Positions 8,613-16,711 of a DNA stretch of 64,000 nucleotides are shown piece after piece. Location: positions 1 through 64,000 of the forward strand of contig BMTH01000022.1 in NCBI GenBank assembly GCA_014649575.1, given 5' to 3'. The first letter of the stretch is position 1. Each line of letters opens with the position of its first letter. The position numbers were made by a program, and so were the translations under genes. The DNA comes from Streptomyces griseoincarnatus (GTDB lineage Bacteria; Actinomycetota; Actinomycetes; Streptomycetales; Streptomycetaceae). The notes under the pieces were generated by a model. The model worked only from the letters and a program-made list of their open reading frames with translations, was not told the origin of the DNA and ran no database searches.

Positions 8613-9799
8613 CTTTCCCTTTGCGCCGCCACCGGGAGCCGTACGGCGACCCGGAACCCGCCGCCCGGAGCCTCACCGGTCTCCGCACTGCCCCCGCAGG
8701 CGGCGGCCCGCTCCCGGATGCCGATCAGCCCGTGCCCGCCCGGCCCGGTGGACGGCCCCCGCCCGTCGTCCGTCACCGTGAGCGACACATGGTCGTCCGC
8801 CCAGTCCAGCTCCACCAGCGCGCGGGAGGCGCGGGCGTGCTTCAGGGTGTTGGTCAGCGCCTCCTGCACCACCCGGTACGCCGCCACCTCCGTGTCCGAG
8901 GACAGCGGACGCGGCTCCCCGGAGGTCCGCAGCTCGGCACGCAGCCCCGTGGAGCGCCCCACCTGCCGGACCAGCTCCGGCAACGCCGTCACGCCCGGCT
9001 GCGGCAGCCGGGGCGACCCGGTGCCCCCCTCCGGCAGTTCCTCCTTCAGCACGCCGAGGATACGCCGAAGTTGAGCCATCGCGTCGCGGCCGGTGGAGGC
9101 GATGGTGTCGAAGGTCGCCTCCGCGCGGTCCGGGTCCTTGCGCACCACCACCGGCCCGGCCTCCGCCTGCACCACCATCAGGCTCACCGCGTGCGCGAGG
9201 ATGTCGTGCATGTCCCGCGCGATGCGGGCGCGTTCCTCCGCCCGCGCCCGGGCGGTGTCCGCGGCCCGCTCCCGCTCCAGGCGACGGGCACGGTCCTCCA
9301 GTTCGGCGGTGTAGGCGCGCTGCACGCGCGCGAGCATGCCCAGTGCGTACGCGGCGACGAGGCCCATCAGATGGAAGGCGTATTCGAAGGGGGCCTTGTG
9401 TGTCTGGTGCTGCATGGTGACGACGACGCCGATCATCCAGCCGGTGAGCATCAGCCGCCGCTGCCAGGGGCGGGCCTGGGCCGCCATCGTGTACAGGACG
9501 ACCATGCCGCCGTACATCACGTCCGGCGGGGGCGCGTGGTGGAGCGCCTGTGCGGGGGTGGCGACGGAGACCGCACAGGCGACGGCGCAGGGGGCCCGGC
9601 GCCGCCAGATCAGGGGGACGGCGGTGGCGGCGCCGAGGAGCCAGCCCTGCCAGATGAGGGGGTCGTCGCCCTCGTCGGGGAAGATCCACTGGAGGGAGAC
9701 GGCGAAGAGGGTGAGTGCGGCAAGGGCCGCGTCAAGGACGTAGGGGTTGGTGGGACGCCAGCGGGTCGTCGCCTCGGCGAAGGTGGAGCGGAGGGTCAT
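8600..9799 (-). CDS. NarL-type sensor histidine kinase (HisKA_3)
   Basis: A 399-residue membrane kinase. The N-terminal 155 residues hold about four to five hydrophobic segments (for example ALAALTLFAVSLQWIF and WMIGVVVTM) with short loops, so the stimulus is probably sensed in or near the membrane. A short coiled linker follows, then the HisKA_3 dimerisation motif ARIARDMHDILAHAVSLM with phosphorylated H198, and a HATPase_c domain (AYRVVQEALTNTLKHARAS; TVTDDGRGP; GHGLIGIRERA). It pairs with the response regulator downstream. The start ATG is preceded by GAGGAG at 9 bases. Confidence 0.94.
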   Translation of the reverse strand: MTLRSTFAEATTRWRPTNPYVLDAALAALTLFAVSLQWIFPDEGDDPLIWQGWLLGAATAVPLIWRRRAPCAVACAVSVATPAQALHHAPPPDVMYGGMVVLYTMAAQARPWQRRLMLTGWMIGVVVTMQHQTHKAPFEYAFHLMGLVAAYALGMLARVQRAYTAELEDRARRLERERAADTARARAEERARIARDMHDILAHAVSLMVVQAEAGPVVVRKDPDRAEATFDTIASTGRDAMAQLRRILGVLKEELPEGGTGSPRLPQPGVTALPELVRQVGRSTGLRAELRTSGEPRPLSSDTEVAAYRVVQEALTNTLKHARASRALVELDWADDHVSLTVTDDGRGPSTGPGGHGLIGIRERAAACGGSAETGEAPGGGFRVAVRLPVAAQRERALG

Positions 9800-9930
9800 G
9801 AGGGGGGCTCCTCGGGGCGGGGGTTTCAGTATCGGGAGGGGGTAAGGGGTGTCGCCTCACCGGTGAGAGGGATTTCGGGGCGGGGACGCCTTCGGGGGTG
9901 AGGGGTGGGGTGTATCGGCGGGTGCCGCAG

Positions 9931-9972
9931 CGTGGGGGGTGATCGCGCAGTTCCCCGCGCCCCTTCCGGGCG
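9931..9972 (+). repeat. Dispersed intergenic repeat, copy A
   Basis: The copy contains GTGATCGCGCAGTTCCCCGC followed by GCCCCTTCCGGGCG. It shares its core with copies at 10035, 13991, 39185 and 39356. All copies are intergenic. Confidence 0.85.
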
Positions 9973-10034
9973 TTTGCGGTGCGCGTGTGTTCTAGGGGGT
10001 GGCTTTGTGCCGCCTGGCCTGGCGGGTGTCGCGC

Positions 10035-10078
10035 CGTGGGGGATGGTCGCGCAGTTCCCCGCGCCCCTTCGGGGCGCG
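10035..10078 (+). repeat. Dispersed intergenic repeat, copy B
   Basis: This is the most complete copy: a conserved GCGCAGTTCCCCGC core followed by the hairpin GCGCCCC-TTC-GGGGCGC (10061-10077). It lies 40 bases upstream of the GH4 start, so it may affect the 5' leader of that gene. Confidence 0.88.
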
Positions 10079-10117
10079 AGTAAGGTCGGGGTGGCTCTTG
10101 GGTGGAAAGGTGTCGGT

Positions 10118-11458
10118 GTGAAGCTGGCGATTCTTGGTGGTGGTGGCTTTCGGGTGCCGCTCGTCCACGGGGCGTTGCTCGGGGACCGGGGCGCGGGGCG
10201 GGTGACCCGGGTGGTGCTGCACGACGTGGACGCGGGCCGCTTGCGGGCCGTTTCCCGGGTGCTGGGGGAGCAGGCCGCCGGGGTGTCCGACGCGCCCGAG
10301 GTGATCACGACCACCGATCTGGACGAGGCGCTGCGCGGCGCGGACTTCGTGTTCTCCGCCATCCGCGTCGGCGGACTGGAGGGCAGGGCGAACGACGAGC
10401 GGGTCGCCCTCGCCGAGGGGGTGCTCGGGCAGGAGACCGTGGGCGCCGGAGGCATCGCCTACGGGCTGCGCACCGTGCCCGTCGCCGTCGACATCGCCCG
10501 CCGGGTCGCCCGCCTCGCTCCGGACGCCTGGGTCATCAACTTCACCAACCCGGCCGGTCTCGTCACCGAGGCCATGTCCCACCACCTCGGCGACCGCGTC
10601 ATCGGCATCTGCGACTCGCCGGTCGGCCTCGGCCGCCGTATCGCCCGGGTGCTGGGCGCGCAGCCGGACCAGGCGTGGATCGACTACGTCGGCCTCAACC
10701 ACCTCGGCTGGGTACGCGGTCTGCGCGTGGCCGGCCAGGACCAGCTGCCTCGTCTGCTCGCCGACCCCGCGCTGCTCGGCTCGTTCGAGGAGGGCCGGCT
10801 CTTCGGGGCGGACTGGCTGCGCTCGCTGGGCGCGATCCCCAACGAGTACCTGCACTACTACTACTTCAACCGCGAGGCCGTGCGGGCGTACCAGCAGGCG
10901 GAGCGGACCCGCGGGGCCTTCCTGCGGGACCAGCAGGAGATCTTCTACACCGGGACGGCCGACCCGGACGTGTCCGCGCTGGAGCTGTGGGACCGTACCC
11001 GCGCCGAGCGGGAGGCGACCTACATGAGTGAGAACCGGGAGGCGGCCGGCGCGGGGGAGCGCGAGGCCGACGATCTGTCGGGCGGCTACGAGAGGGTGGC
11101 GCTCGCGCTGATGCGGGCGATCGCCCGGGACGAGCGCGCCACCCTGATCCTCAACGTCCGCAACCGCGGCACCCTTTCCCCGCTGGACGAGGACGCCGTG
11201 ATCGAGGTGCCCTGCCTGGTGGACGCCAACGGGGCGCACCCCGTCTCGGTCGATCAGCTCCCCGGGCACGCCGTGGGTCTCGTCTGCGCCGTGAAGGCCG
11301 TGGAACGCGAGGTGCTGGCCGCCGCCCGGTCGGGATCCCGCGCCACGGCGGTGAAGGCCTTCGCCCTGCACCCGCTGGTGGACTCGGTGAGCGTGGCCCG
11401 CCGACTGGTCGACGCCTACACGGCCGTCCACCCAGGACTCGCCTACCTGGGCCGGTAG
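10118..11458 (+). CDS. GH4 family NAD-dependent 6-phospho-glycosidase
   Basis: A 446-residue cytoplasmic enzyme of glycoside hydrolase family 4, which cleaves (phospho)glycosides by an NAD- and divalent-metal-dependent oxidation-elimination mechanism. The N-terminal Rossmann segment KLAILGGGGFRVPLV, the NFTNPAG motif (141-147), metal-ligand C165 in CDSP and H195 in GLNHLGW are all visible; the CDSP/GLNH pattern fits the 6-phospho-beta-glucosidase side of the family better than alpha-galacturonidases. The GTG start is set by AAAGG seven bases upstream; the frame is open further upstream only through repeat sequence. It is monocistronic, with a hairpin after the stop. Confidence 0.9.
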   Translation: MKLAILGGGGFRVPLVHGALLGDRGAGRVTRVVLHDVDAGRLRAVSRVLGEQAAGVSDAPEVITTTDLDEALRGADFVFSAIRVGGLEGRANDERVALAEGVLGQETVGAGGIAYGLRTVPVAVDIARRVARLAPDAWVINFTNPAGLVTEAMSHHLGDRVIGICDSPVGLGRRIARVLGAQPDQAWIDYVGLNHLGWVRGLRVAGQDQLPRLLADPALLGSFEEGRLFGADWLRSLGAIPNEYLHYYYFNREAVRAYQQAERTRGAFLRDQQEIFYTGTADPDVSALELWDRTRAEREATYMSENREAAGAGEREADDLSGGYERVALALMRAIARDERATLILNVRNRGTLSPLDEDAVIEVPCLVDANGAHPVSVDQLPGHAVGLVCAVKAVEREVLAAARSGSRATAVKAFALHPLVDSVSVARRLVDAYTAVHPGLAYLGR

Positions 11459-11498
11459 AGGCTCGCCCACCGGGGCTCGGCAAAGGGGACGCTGGCAT

Positions 11499-11541
11499 CG
11501 GGCCGGCCGGTCGCTCCCCGTGACAGCGGCCGACCGACCCG
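11499..11541. terminator. Terminator hairpin downstream of GH4 gene
   Basis: Arms 11499-11513 and 11527-11541 pair over 15 positions with two mismatches and one G-U, around a 13-base loop. The hairpin is 40 bases beyond the GH4 stop, in a gap between convergent genes. Confidence 0.65.
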
Positions 11542-11638
11542 AGCTCCCCCCGTTCCCCCGTGCTCCCCCCGGCGGCTTCCCCAGTCGCCGTTCATCATCA
11601 AGAGCACGCACACCGGGGCCTGATACACCCTGGCGGAG

Positions 11639-11653
11639 ATTTCTTTCAGAAAT
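11639..11653. promoter_or_regulatory. Orphan AT-rich palindrome
   Basis: ATTTCT-TTC-AGAAAT is a perfect 6+6 inverted repeat in a short AT-rich island between two convergent genes. Its form resembles carbohydrate-regulator operators of the GAAA...TTTC type, but neither neighbour starts here. It may be the remnant of a lost promoter. Confidence 0.4.
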
Positions 11654-11701
11654 TTCCGGGAGCCTGTCGATGGGCCCGCTGTCACCCCCGGCGCGGTGGC
11701 C

Positions 11702-12835
11702 CTACTGCAGCGCTCCCGACGCCGCCCGCGCCTCCACGGTCGTGGCCGGCGCCGGCAGGGCGTCCAGCGTGCCCGTGACCGTGGCCGGGCCGGTGCGCTG
11801 CCGTGGCACCGTCACCGGCAGCAGCGGGCGGGGCGCGGACACCACCGTGTAGTCCTGGCCCAGGAACGGCGGGCCGATCTCGCCCGGGTCGTCGCCGAGC
11901 GCCAGCCGCACGGCGGCCCAGGGCACGTTCACCCCGCACAGAGAGAGCTGGTGCAACCCGCCCGCGGGGCGGGTGTTGACGTCCATCAGTACCGGCCGGT
12001 CGCCGAGCATCCGGAACTGGATGTTGGACAGATGGTGCAGTCCGAAGCCCTCCGCGATGCGGCGGGCCGGCTCCAGCCACCGCTCGTGCAGCGTGAAGCC
12101 CCGGCGGCGGCCGTGCTTGGTGCGGCCGATCGCCAGCCGGATCCGGTTGTCGGACCCGGTGAGGCAGTCCACGGAGACCTCCGGCTGCTCCAGCCGCGGC
12201 ATCACCAGCCAGTCGACGGGCTCCTCGGCCCGCCGCAGGGACTCCAGCACCTGGTCGAGCGGGACCTCGGGGCTGGGGAAGCCCTTCAGCTGGGAGAGCG
12301 AGAAGGGCTCGCGGGTGATCATGCGGAAGCCGACCCCGCCCGCACCCGACGCGGGCTTGAAGCACGCCCGGTGTCCCAGCCGCTCCAACTCCTCCACCGC
12401 GATGAGGAGTTCGTCCGCGTCGCGGGCCCGCCACCACGGCGGCACCGGGACGCCGATCGACTCGACCGCCTGGTAGGCGACCACCTTGTCCTCGAACACG
12501 GCCACCGCCTCGGGCGGCGGCGCCAGCAGCGCGGTCCCGGCCGCCTCGAAGTCGGCGCGGTGCGCGACGATCGCGGACTGGTGCAGCCGGGGCACGAACA
12601 CGTCGATCCCGCGCCGCTCGCACTGGGTGAGCGCGTACTCGACGTACGCCGCGGGGGAGAGGCCCTCCGGCTCCAGCTCGGCCGTGTCGGCCGCGGCGAG
12701 GACGGGGGAGTCGGGGTCACCGTGGGTGGCGTGGATCTCGACGGCCCGGTCGCTGGGATTTCGCCGCAGCTGATCCATGAAGAACACGTTCTCCGCGTAC
12801 GTGCGGTTGAGCCAGACGCGTACGCGAGAGACCAT
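11702..12835 (-). CDS. ATP-grasp domain protein
   Basis: A 377-residue cytoplasmic protein with an ATP-grasp fold, the nucleotide-binding domain of carboxylate-amine or carboxylate-thiol ligases. The central part shows ATP-grasp elements: VVAYQAVESIGVPVPPWW, the lysine and Gly-rich loop CFKPASGAGGVGFRMI, an acidic PEVSVDCL strand, and the metal-binding PVLMDVNTRPAGGL (Asp-x-Asn-x-Arg). Residues 1-110 form the pre-ATP-grasp domain. The substrate is unknown; it has no partner biosynthetic gene beside it and is transcribed divergently from the metallophosphoesterase. The start ATG follows AAAGG at a normal distance. Similar solitary proteins are common in Streptomyces and are annotated only by fold. 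Confidence 0.85.
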   Translation of the reverse strand: MVSRVRVWLNRTYAENVFFMDQLRRNPSDRAVEIHATHGDPDSPVLAAADTAELEPEGLSPAAYVEYALTQCERRGIDVFVPRLHQSAIVAHRADFEAAGTALLAPPPEAVAVFEDKVVAYQAVESIGVPVPPWWRARDADELLIAVEELERLGHRACFKPASGAGGVGFRMITREPFSLSQLKGFPSPEVPLDQVLESLRRAEEPVDWLVMPRLEQPEVSVDCLTGSDNRIRLAIGRTKHGRRRGFTLHERWLEPARRIAEGFGLHHLSNIQFRMLGDRPVLMDVNTRPAGGLHQLSLCGVNVPWAAVRLALGDDPGEIGPPFLGQDYTVVSAPRPLLPVTVPRQRTGPATVTGTLDALPAPATTVEARAASGALQ

Positions 12836-13070
12836 GCAGGCCGCCTTTCAACGGTGTGCGGGCAGGGCGGAGCCGCCCGAGCCCGGGCATGAGGTAGGGA
12901 GGTGCACCGAACCGCCGTGCGGAAAAGACGTGTCCATGGCGGTGGTGTAGGGCAGATCATACGACCAAGAAGGGCCGTCCTGATACCACGTCCGGGTGAC
13001 GGTCCGCGGTTGTTCCGGCGGGGTCGATGTGATCTCGTGGTGAGGTCCGGCGGCTGCTGAAGGGACGACC

Positions 13071-13934
13071 GTGATGGCGACGGGTGGAGACGGCCCTCAG
13101 CTGTGGGCCGTCAGCGATCTGCACATCGGCTACACCGAGAACCGCGACCTGGTCGAGGGCATGCGGCCCGAGTCCGACGGGGACTGGCTGCTGGTGGCTG
13201 GTGACGTCGCGGAGACCGTGGAGGACATCCGCTGGGCCCTGAAGACCCTCGCCGGCCGCTTCGCCCGCGTGGTCTGGACGCCGGGGAACCACGAACTGTG
13301 GACCCACCCGAGTGACGCCGTCACCCTGCGGGGCGTCGCGCGCTACGAGCACCTGGTCGAGCAGTGCCGCGAGCTCGGCGTGCTCACCCCCGAGGACCCG
13401 TACGCGATCTGGGAGGGCCCCGGCGGCCCGGTGGCCGTGGCGCCCCTCTTCCTTCTGTACGACTACTCGTTCCTCCCGTCCGGCTGCACCACCAAGGAGG
13501 AGGGACTGGAGTACGCGTACGGCACCGGGGTGGTCTGCACGGACGAGCGGCTGCTCCAGCCCGACCCGTACCCCACCCGCGAGGACTGGTGCCGCGCCCG
13601 CGTGACCGAGACGGAACGGCGACTCGCCGAACTCCCCGGGGACCTGCCCCTCATCCCCGTCACCCACTGGCCGCTGCACCGCCATCCGACGGAGGTGCTG
13701 TGGTACCCGGAGTTCGCGATGTGGTGCGGCACCACGCTCACCGACGACTGGCACCGGCGGTACCCCGTGCACACCTCGGTCTACGGCCATCTGCACATCC
13801 CCCGGACGACCCGTCAGGACGGCGTCCGCTTCGAGGAGGTCTCGGTGGGCTACCCACGCGAGTGGCGCAAACGCCAGGAACCACCGGGGCGGCTGCGGCG
13901 GATTCTGCCCGAGATGGCCAACCCGCAGGGCTGA
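13071..13934 (+). CDS. Calcineurin-like metallophosphoesterase
   Basis: A 287-residue cytoplasmic protein of the calcineurin-like metallophosphoesterase superfamily. The dimetal motifs are present in order: AVSDLHIGY (Asp-x-His), LLVAGDVAE (Gly-Asp), TPGNHELW (Gly-Asn-His), VTHWPLH and YGHLH (Gly-His-x-His). It lacks a signal peptide and has an insert of about 90 residues containing SGCTTKEEGLEYAYGTG. The start GTG-ATG is placed by GAAGG eight bases upstream. In many Streptomyces genomes a similar gene sits next to a phosphopantetheinyl transferase; none is here. The natural substrate is not predictable. Confidence 0.88.
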   Translation: MMATGGDGPQLWAVSDLHIGYTENRDLVEGMRPESDGDWLLVAGDVAETVEDIRWALKTLAGRFARVVWTPGNHELWTHPSDAVTLRGVARYEHLVEQCRELGVLTPEDPYAIWEGPGGPVAVAPLFLLYDYSFLPSGCTTKEEGLEYAYGTGVVCTDERLLQPDPYPTREDWCRARVTETERRLAELPGDLPLIPVTHWPLHRHPTEVLWYPEFAMWCGTTLTDDWHRRYPVHTSVYGHLHIPRTTRQDGVRFEEVSVGYPREWRKRQEPPGRLRRILPEMANPQG

Positions 13935-13990
13935 GTGCGTGCCCGGCGCGCCGGGGAGGGCGGGAGTGTGGGGCGTGCGGGCCCGGCGAG

Positions 13991-14049
13991 GGCTGAGCGC
14001 GCAGTTCCCCGCGCCCCTCGCGGGGCGCCCCGGAAGGGGCGCGGGGAAG
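13991..14049. repeat. Dispersed intergenic repeat, copy C (head-to-head pair) and likely terminator
   Basis: GCGCAGTTCCCCGCGCCCC on the plus strand is followed 18 bases later by its inverse GGGGCGCGGGGAA. Arms 14005-14017 and 14036-14048 are perfect complements, with an inner GCGCCCC/GGGGCGC hairpin. It lies between the convergent phosphoesterase and 14155 genes and can act as a bidirectional terminator. Confidence 0.85.
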
Positions 14050-14154
14050 TGCGTGACAAGCCCCCACCGGGCCGCAGCCGCCCGACCCCCGGTCAGGCCC
14101 CGGGCACCGCGCGCGTCCAAAAGACACAAGCGTGCCGCGTCCGAGGGGCGACCC

Positions 14155-14394
14155 TCAGCGTCCGGGATGCCAGTCCCCCACCATCCGGAGGAACTCCTCT
14201 TCGTTCCCCGCCAGCCCCGCCCCCTCCAACGCGGCCTCTGCCTCCGCGAGCACGGAAGGCGGGACCACCGGCAGCACGGCCGGCCCCGCCGGGCCGGACC
14301 CGTCGCCGCCGAAGGCGGCCCTCACCGTGTGCAGCAGTCTGAGATAGGCCTGGACGGCGGTGCGCTCGCGGTCGGTCAGTACGGCGGTGGGCAT
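14155..14394 (-). CDS. Small conserved-type hypothetical protein
   Basis: A 79-residue, Ala- and Gly-rich cytoplasmic protein starting MPTAVLTDRERTAVQAYLRLL; a ribosome-binding site GGAGAG sits seven bases before the ATG at 14394. A second helical region (PPSVLAEAEAALEGAGLAGNE) ends in FLRMVGDWHPGR. No domain is recognised, and there is no membrane or signal segment. It is the last of three leftward genes after the XRE regulator and ImmA-like protease, so it may belong to their transcription unit, though 138 bases separate it from the protease gene. Confidence 0.6.
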   Translation of the reverse strand: MPTAVLTDRERTAVQAYLRLLHTVRAAFGGDGSGPAGPAVLPVVPPSVLAEAEAALEGAGLAGNEEEFLRMVGDWHPGR

Positions 14395-14532
14395 CGCTCG
14401 GCTCTCCCCGTGTCGTCGTCGTGGGTCCCCGCACCCCCGGCACAAACGGGGGCGCACCACCAGCTTGCCGCCCACCACTGACAATCGGCCCGAGGCGAAG
14501 CCCCGTCACCCCGCACGTCCGCCCGGAAGGCG

Positions 14533-15096
14533 TCAGCTCTGCGGCCCCAGATACCCCAGCGACGCCCCGATCCGCCCCGCCAGATGGTCCCGCTGGACGG
14601 GCCCGCGCAGCGACGAACCGGCCAGGTACGTCCGGCACTTGCTGGCCAGCAGCAGCCCGAACGCCTCGGCCTCCTTCTCGTCCGCGAGGTCGAACCGCGT
14701 GCGCGCCGCGACCCGCAGCACCGTCGCCCGCAGCGCTTCGTCGTCGAGGGAAGCGCCCCATAACCGGGTCGCGACGTCCGCGCCCGCGCCCTCAACATGG
14801 TGTCCGCAGTGGCCGGCCTTCATGTGCCACAGCTCGTGGCCCAGGATCACCAACTGGTGATCGGGCGCCGTGCGTTCCTCGACCACGACGAGATCCTGGT
14901 CCGCCATGTCGAGCCACAGCCCGCTCGCGGTGCCCGGCGGGAAGGCCGCCGTGCGGAACAGCACCGGCCGCCCGCGGCGCCGGCTCATCGCCTCGCACAG
15001 GGCGGCGTAGAGGTCGGCGGGCCGCGCCGGGACGGGAAGCGTCAGCTCCGTGACCAACTCGCCGCACAGGCGGCGCATTTCCCTACCGATGCCCAC
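14533..15096 (-). CDS. ImmA/IrrE-type metallopeptidase-like protein
   Basis: A 187-residue cytoplasmic protein with a zinc-peptidase signature HELWH (H87, E88, H91) in a helix preceded by QLVILG, followed by a downstream acidic motif DEKEAEAFGLLLASKC of the ImmA/IrrE (DUF955) kind. ImmA-type enzymes cleave partner XRE repressors and thereby induce stress or mobile-element genes. The GTG at 15096 follows GGGGAGAA, and the gene starts 13 bases after the XRE gene stop, so the pair is co-transcribed, the arrangement expected for an XRE-ImmA module. No phage or ICE genes are nearby, so its target is probably chromosomal. Confidence 0.75.
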   Translation of the reverse strand: MGIGREMRRLCGELVTELTLPVPARPADLYAALCEAMSRRRGRPVLFRTAAFPPGTASGLWLDMADQDLVVVEERTAPDHQLVILGHELWHMKAGHCGHHVEGAGADVATRLWGASLDDEALRATVLRVAARTRFDLADEKEAEAFGLLLASKCRTYLAGSSLRGPVQRDHLAGRIGASLGYLGPQS

Positions 15097-15109
15097 AGTT
15101 CTCCCCGGG

Positions 15110-15760
15110 TCACGACTTGGGCCGCTGGACGCTCTCCAGGAGCATGTCCAGCCACTCCGCGACCTTGTCGCGGTGCTGGTCGGTGGGCAGCTGCGCAGCC
15201 CGCCAGGCGATGCCCCGCACCCCGTGGTCCTGCAGCAGCCGCTCGAGCGGATCGTCGGCCGCCGTGGCCGACTCCCGCTCCGCGAGTTTCTGGAGCAGCT
15301 CCTGCTCGGTGTGCTGGAGGGCACTCGCCAGCGCCTCCGGGTCCTCGGCGGTGAGAAAACCGGCGTGCACCCGGAAGAACCGCTGGAGGGCGTCGCAGTG
15401 CTCCATGGTGGGCCGTCGGTCGCCGTTGATGAGCGCGCCGGCCTGCTGCCGGGACATGCCCGCGCCGTCGGCGATCTCCTGCTGCGTGTACTTGCGGCCG
15501 TTCGGCTTCAGCCGCGTACGGCGCAGCAGGTCCAGCCGCTGCAGGAACCGCGCCTGCACGTCGGGCTCGCCCGCGGGCTGCCCGCTCAGCAGCGCCTTGA
15601 CCACGGGCTCCGGGACACCGGACGCCACCGACAGCCTGCCCACCTCGAAGACCTCGCTGTGCGCCACGCCGAGCCGGTCGGCGAGTGCGGTGACCCGGGC
15701 GACGACGGCGAGCAGCGCGTTCGTCGGCGCGGTGCCCGGACCCTCGAAGCCACCCGTCAC
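15110..15760 (-). CDS. XRE-family helix-turn-helix regulator
   Basis: A 216-residue regulator with an XRE helix-turn-helix at about residues 90-130 (KYTQQEIADGAGMSRQQAGALINGDRRP), an Ala/Val-rich N-terminal region, and a Glu/Leu-rich C-terminal helix region that could dimerise. The GTG at 15760 is chosen because TAGGAGA lies seven bases upstream; an open frame continues to 15862 without a better site. It is co-transcribed with the ImmA-like peptidase and divergent from the MmyB-type gene at 15984; 223 bases between them should contain both promoters. Likely role: repressor inactivated by the adjacent peptidase. Confidence 0.82.
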   Translation of the reverse strand: MTGGFEGPGTAPTNALLAVVARVTALADRLGVAHSEVFEVGRLSVASGVPEPVVKALLSGQPAGEPDVQARFLQRLDLLRRTRLKPNGRKYTQQEIADGAGMSRQQAGALINGDRRPTMEHCDALQRFFRVHAGFLTAEDPEALASALQHTEQELLQKLAERESATAADDPLERLLQDHGVRGIAWRAAQLPTDQHRDKVAEWLDMLLESVQRPKS

Positions 15761-15983
15761 CGAAAGATCTCCTACGTCTCTCACAGGCTTCTCACAAGCG
15801 ATTGCCGTGAACCTCACGGAGACTAGCCGGTGTATCGAACTTGCATCCAGGTCTCGCCACAACTGTGGCCAATTTCGGCCGTCAACCGTCGCGGAATGCC
15901 ACGATAGTTGACATGCCGATGCTCCGGGCAGCAGGATCGGGGCGCCGCGTCAAGGCCGCACAGGCAAGAGGGGTGACCTCCCG

Positions 15984-16646
15984 ATGGCATTTCAGGCAGG
16001 AGGGCAGCGGCCGGCACCGCGGCCCGGCCCCGGGACTCCCGAGGCCGCCCAGGACTATCTGCGGGACTACGCCGTCCTGCTGGACTCCGTTCCCTTCCCG
16101 TCGCTGGTCGTGGACCACCGGTGGGACGTCCTGCTCACCAACGGCGCCTTCCGGACGCTTTTCCAGGGCGTGGAGCCGCATCCGACGGCCCACCCCGGCG
16201 CCAACTTCCTCCGCTTCGTGCTGTTCCACCCCGACGCCGCCACCGTGCTGGGCGACCACGAGGCGAGCTGGTGCCTGCCCATGCTGGCGGACTTCTCCGC
16301 GGCCGCCGAGCGGCACCCGCACGACCCCGTGCTGCACGCCGTGCGGCGCGACATCGCCCAGGACCCGATCATGGACGCCGCCTTCCGGCACGGTCTGCCG
16401 CACTGGCTGAGCGCGGTGGGCGAGCGGGCCGCCGGACACGACGGCTCCGTCCGGCCGCTGCTGCACCCCGACCCCCGCTGGGGCGCCACGGAGTGCCGCC
16501 TGCTGGTGGAGATCACCTCCGTGCTCGAGGAGATGGAGTGCCGCAGGGTGACGCTCGTGCTGCGGGAGACGCCCCGCGCCACCGGCCGTGACCGCCGAAC
16601 CCGCCGCGCCGCCTCCCACCTGCGCGTGGTCCCCACCGTCGGCTGA
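15984..16646 (+). CDS. Solitary MmyB-like ligand-binding domain protein (no HTH)
   Basis: A 220-residue cytoplasmic protein almost entirely made of the PAS-like MmyB transcription-regulator ligand-binding domain: DYAVLLDSVPFPSLVVDHRW, NGAFRTLF, NFLRFVLFHPDA and the closing FRHGLPHWL region. In the usual MmyB-like regulators this domain follows an N-terminal XRE DNA-binding domain of about 80 residues; here only about 20 disordered residues precede it, so it cannot bind DNA by the known means. The divergently transcribed neighbour is an XRE protein with no ligand domain, which suggests a split sensor and DNA-binder. The ATG has a GAGGGG upstream. Confidence 0.75.
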   Translation: MAFQAGGQRPAPRPGPGTPEAAQDYLRDYAVLLDSVPFPSLVVDHRWDVLLTNGAFRTLFQGVEPHPTAHPGANFLRFVLFHPDAATVLGDHEASWCLPMLADFSAAAERHPHDPVLHAVRRDIAQDPIMDAAFRHGLPHWLSAVGERAAGHDGSVRPLLHPDPRWGATECRLLVEITSVLEEMECRRVTLVLRETPRATGRDRRTRRAASHLRVVPTVG

Positions 16647-16711
16647 GCATCCTCGGAATCGTCCGTTTCCGCCCTGTTCCCCACCCCTGTGAAGTGTGAC
16701 ATAGTACTGGC

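Larger units (their letters stand above)
9800..10117. other. Intergenic region with two copies of a dispersed repeat
   Basis: These 318 bases separate the divergent histidine kinase and GH4 genes. No gene is credible here. They hold two copies of the dispersed GCGCAGTTCCCCGCGCCCC repeat, annotated separately at 9931-9972 and 10035-10078, plus the GH4 ribosome-binding site. Confidence 0.7.

Noticed and set aside
14533..15324. Longer version of the ImmA-like gene starting at 15324
   Set aside because: The extra N-terminus is out of frame with, and overlaps, the XRE gene; a good ribosome-binding site places the start at 15096.
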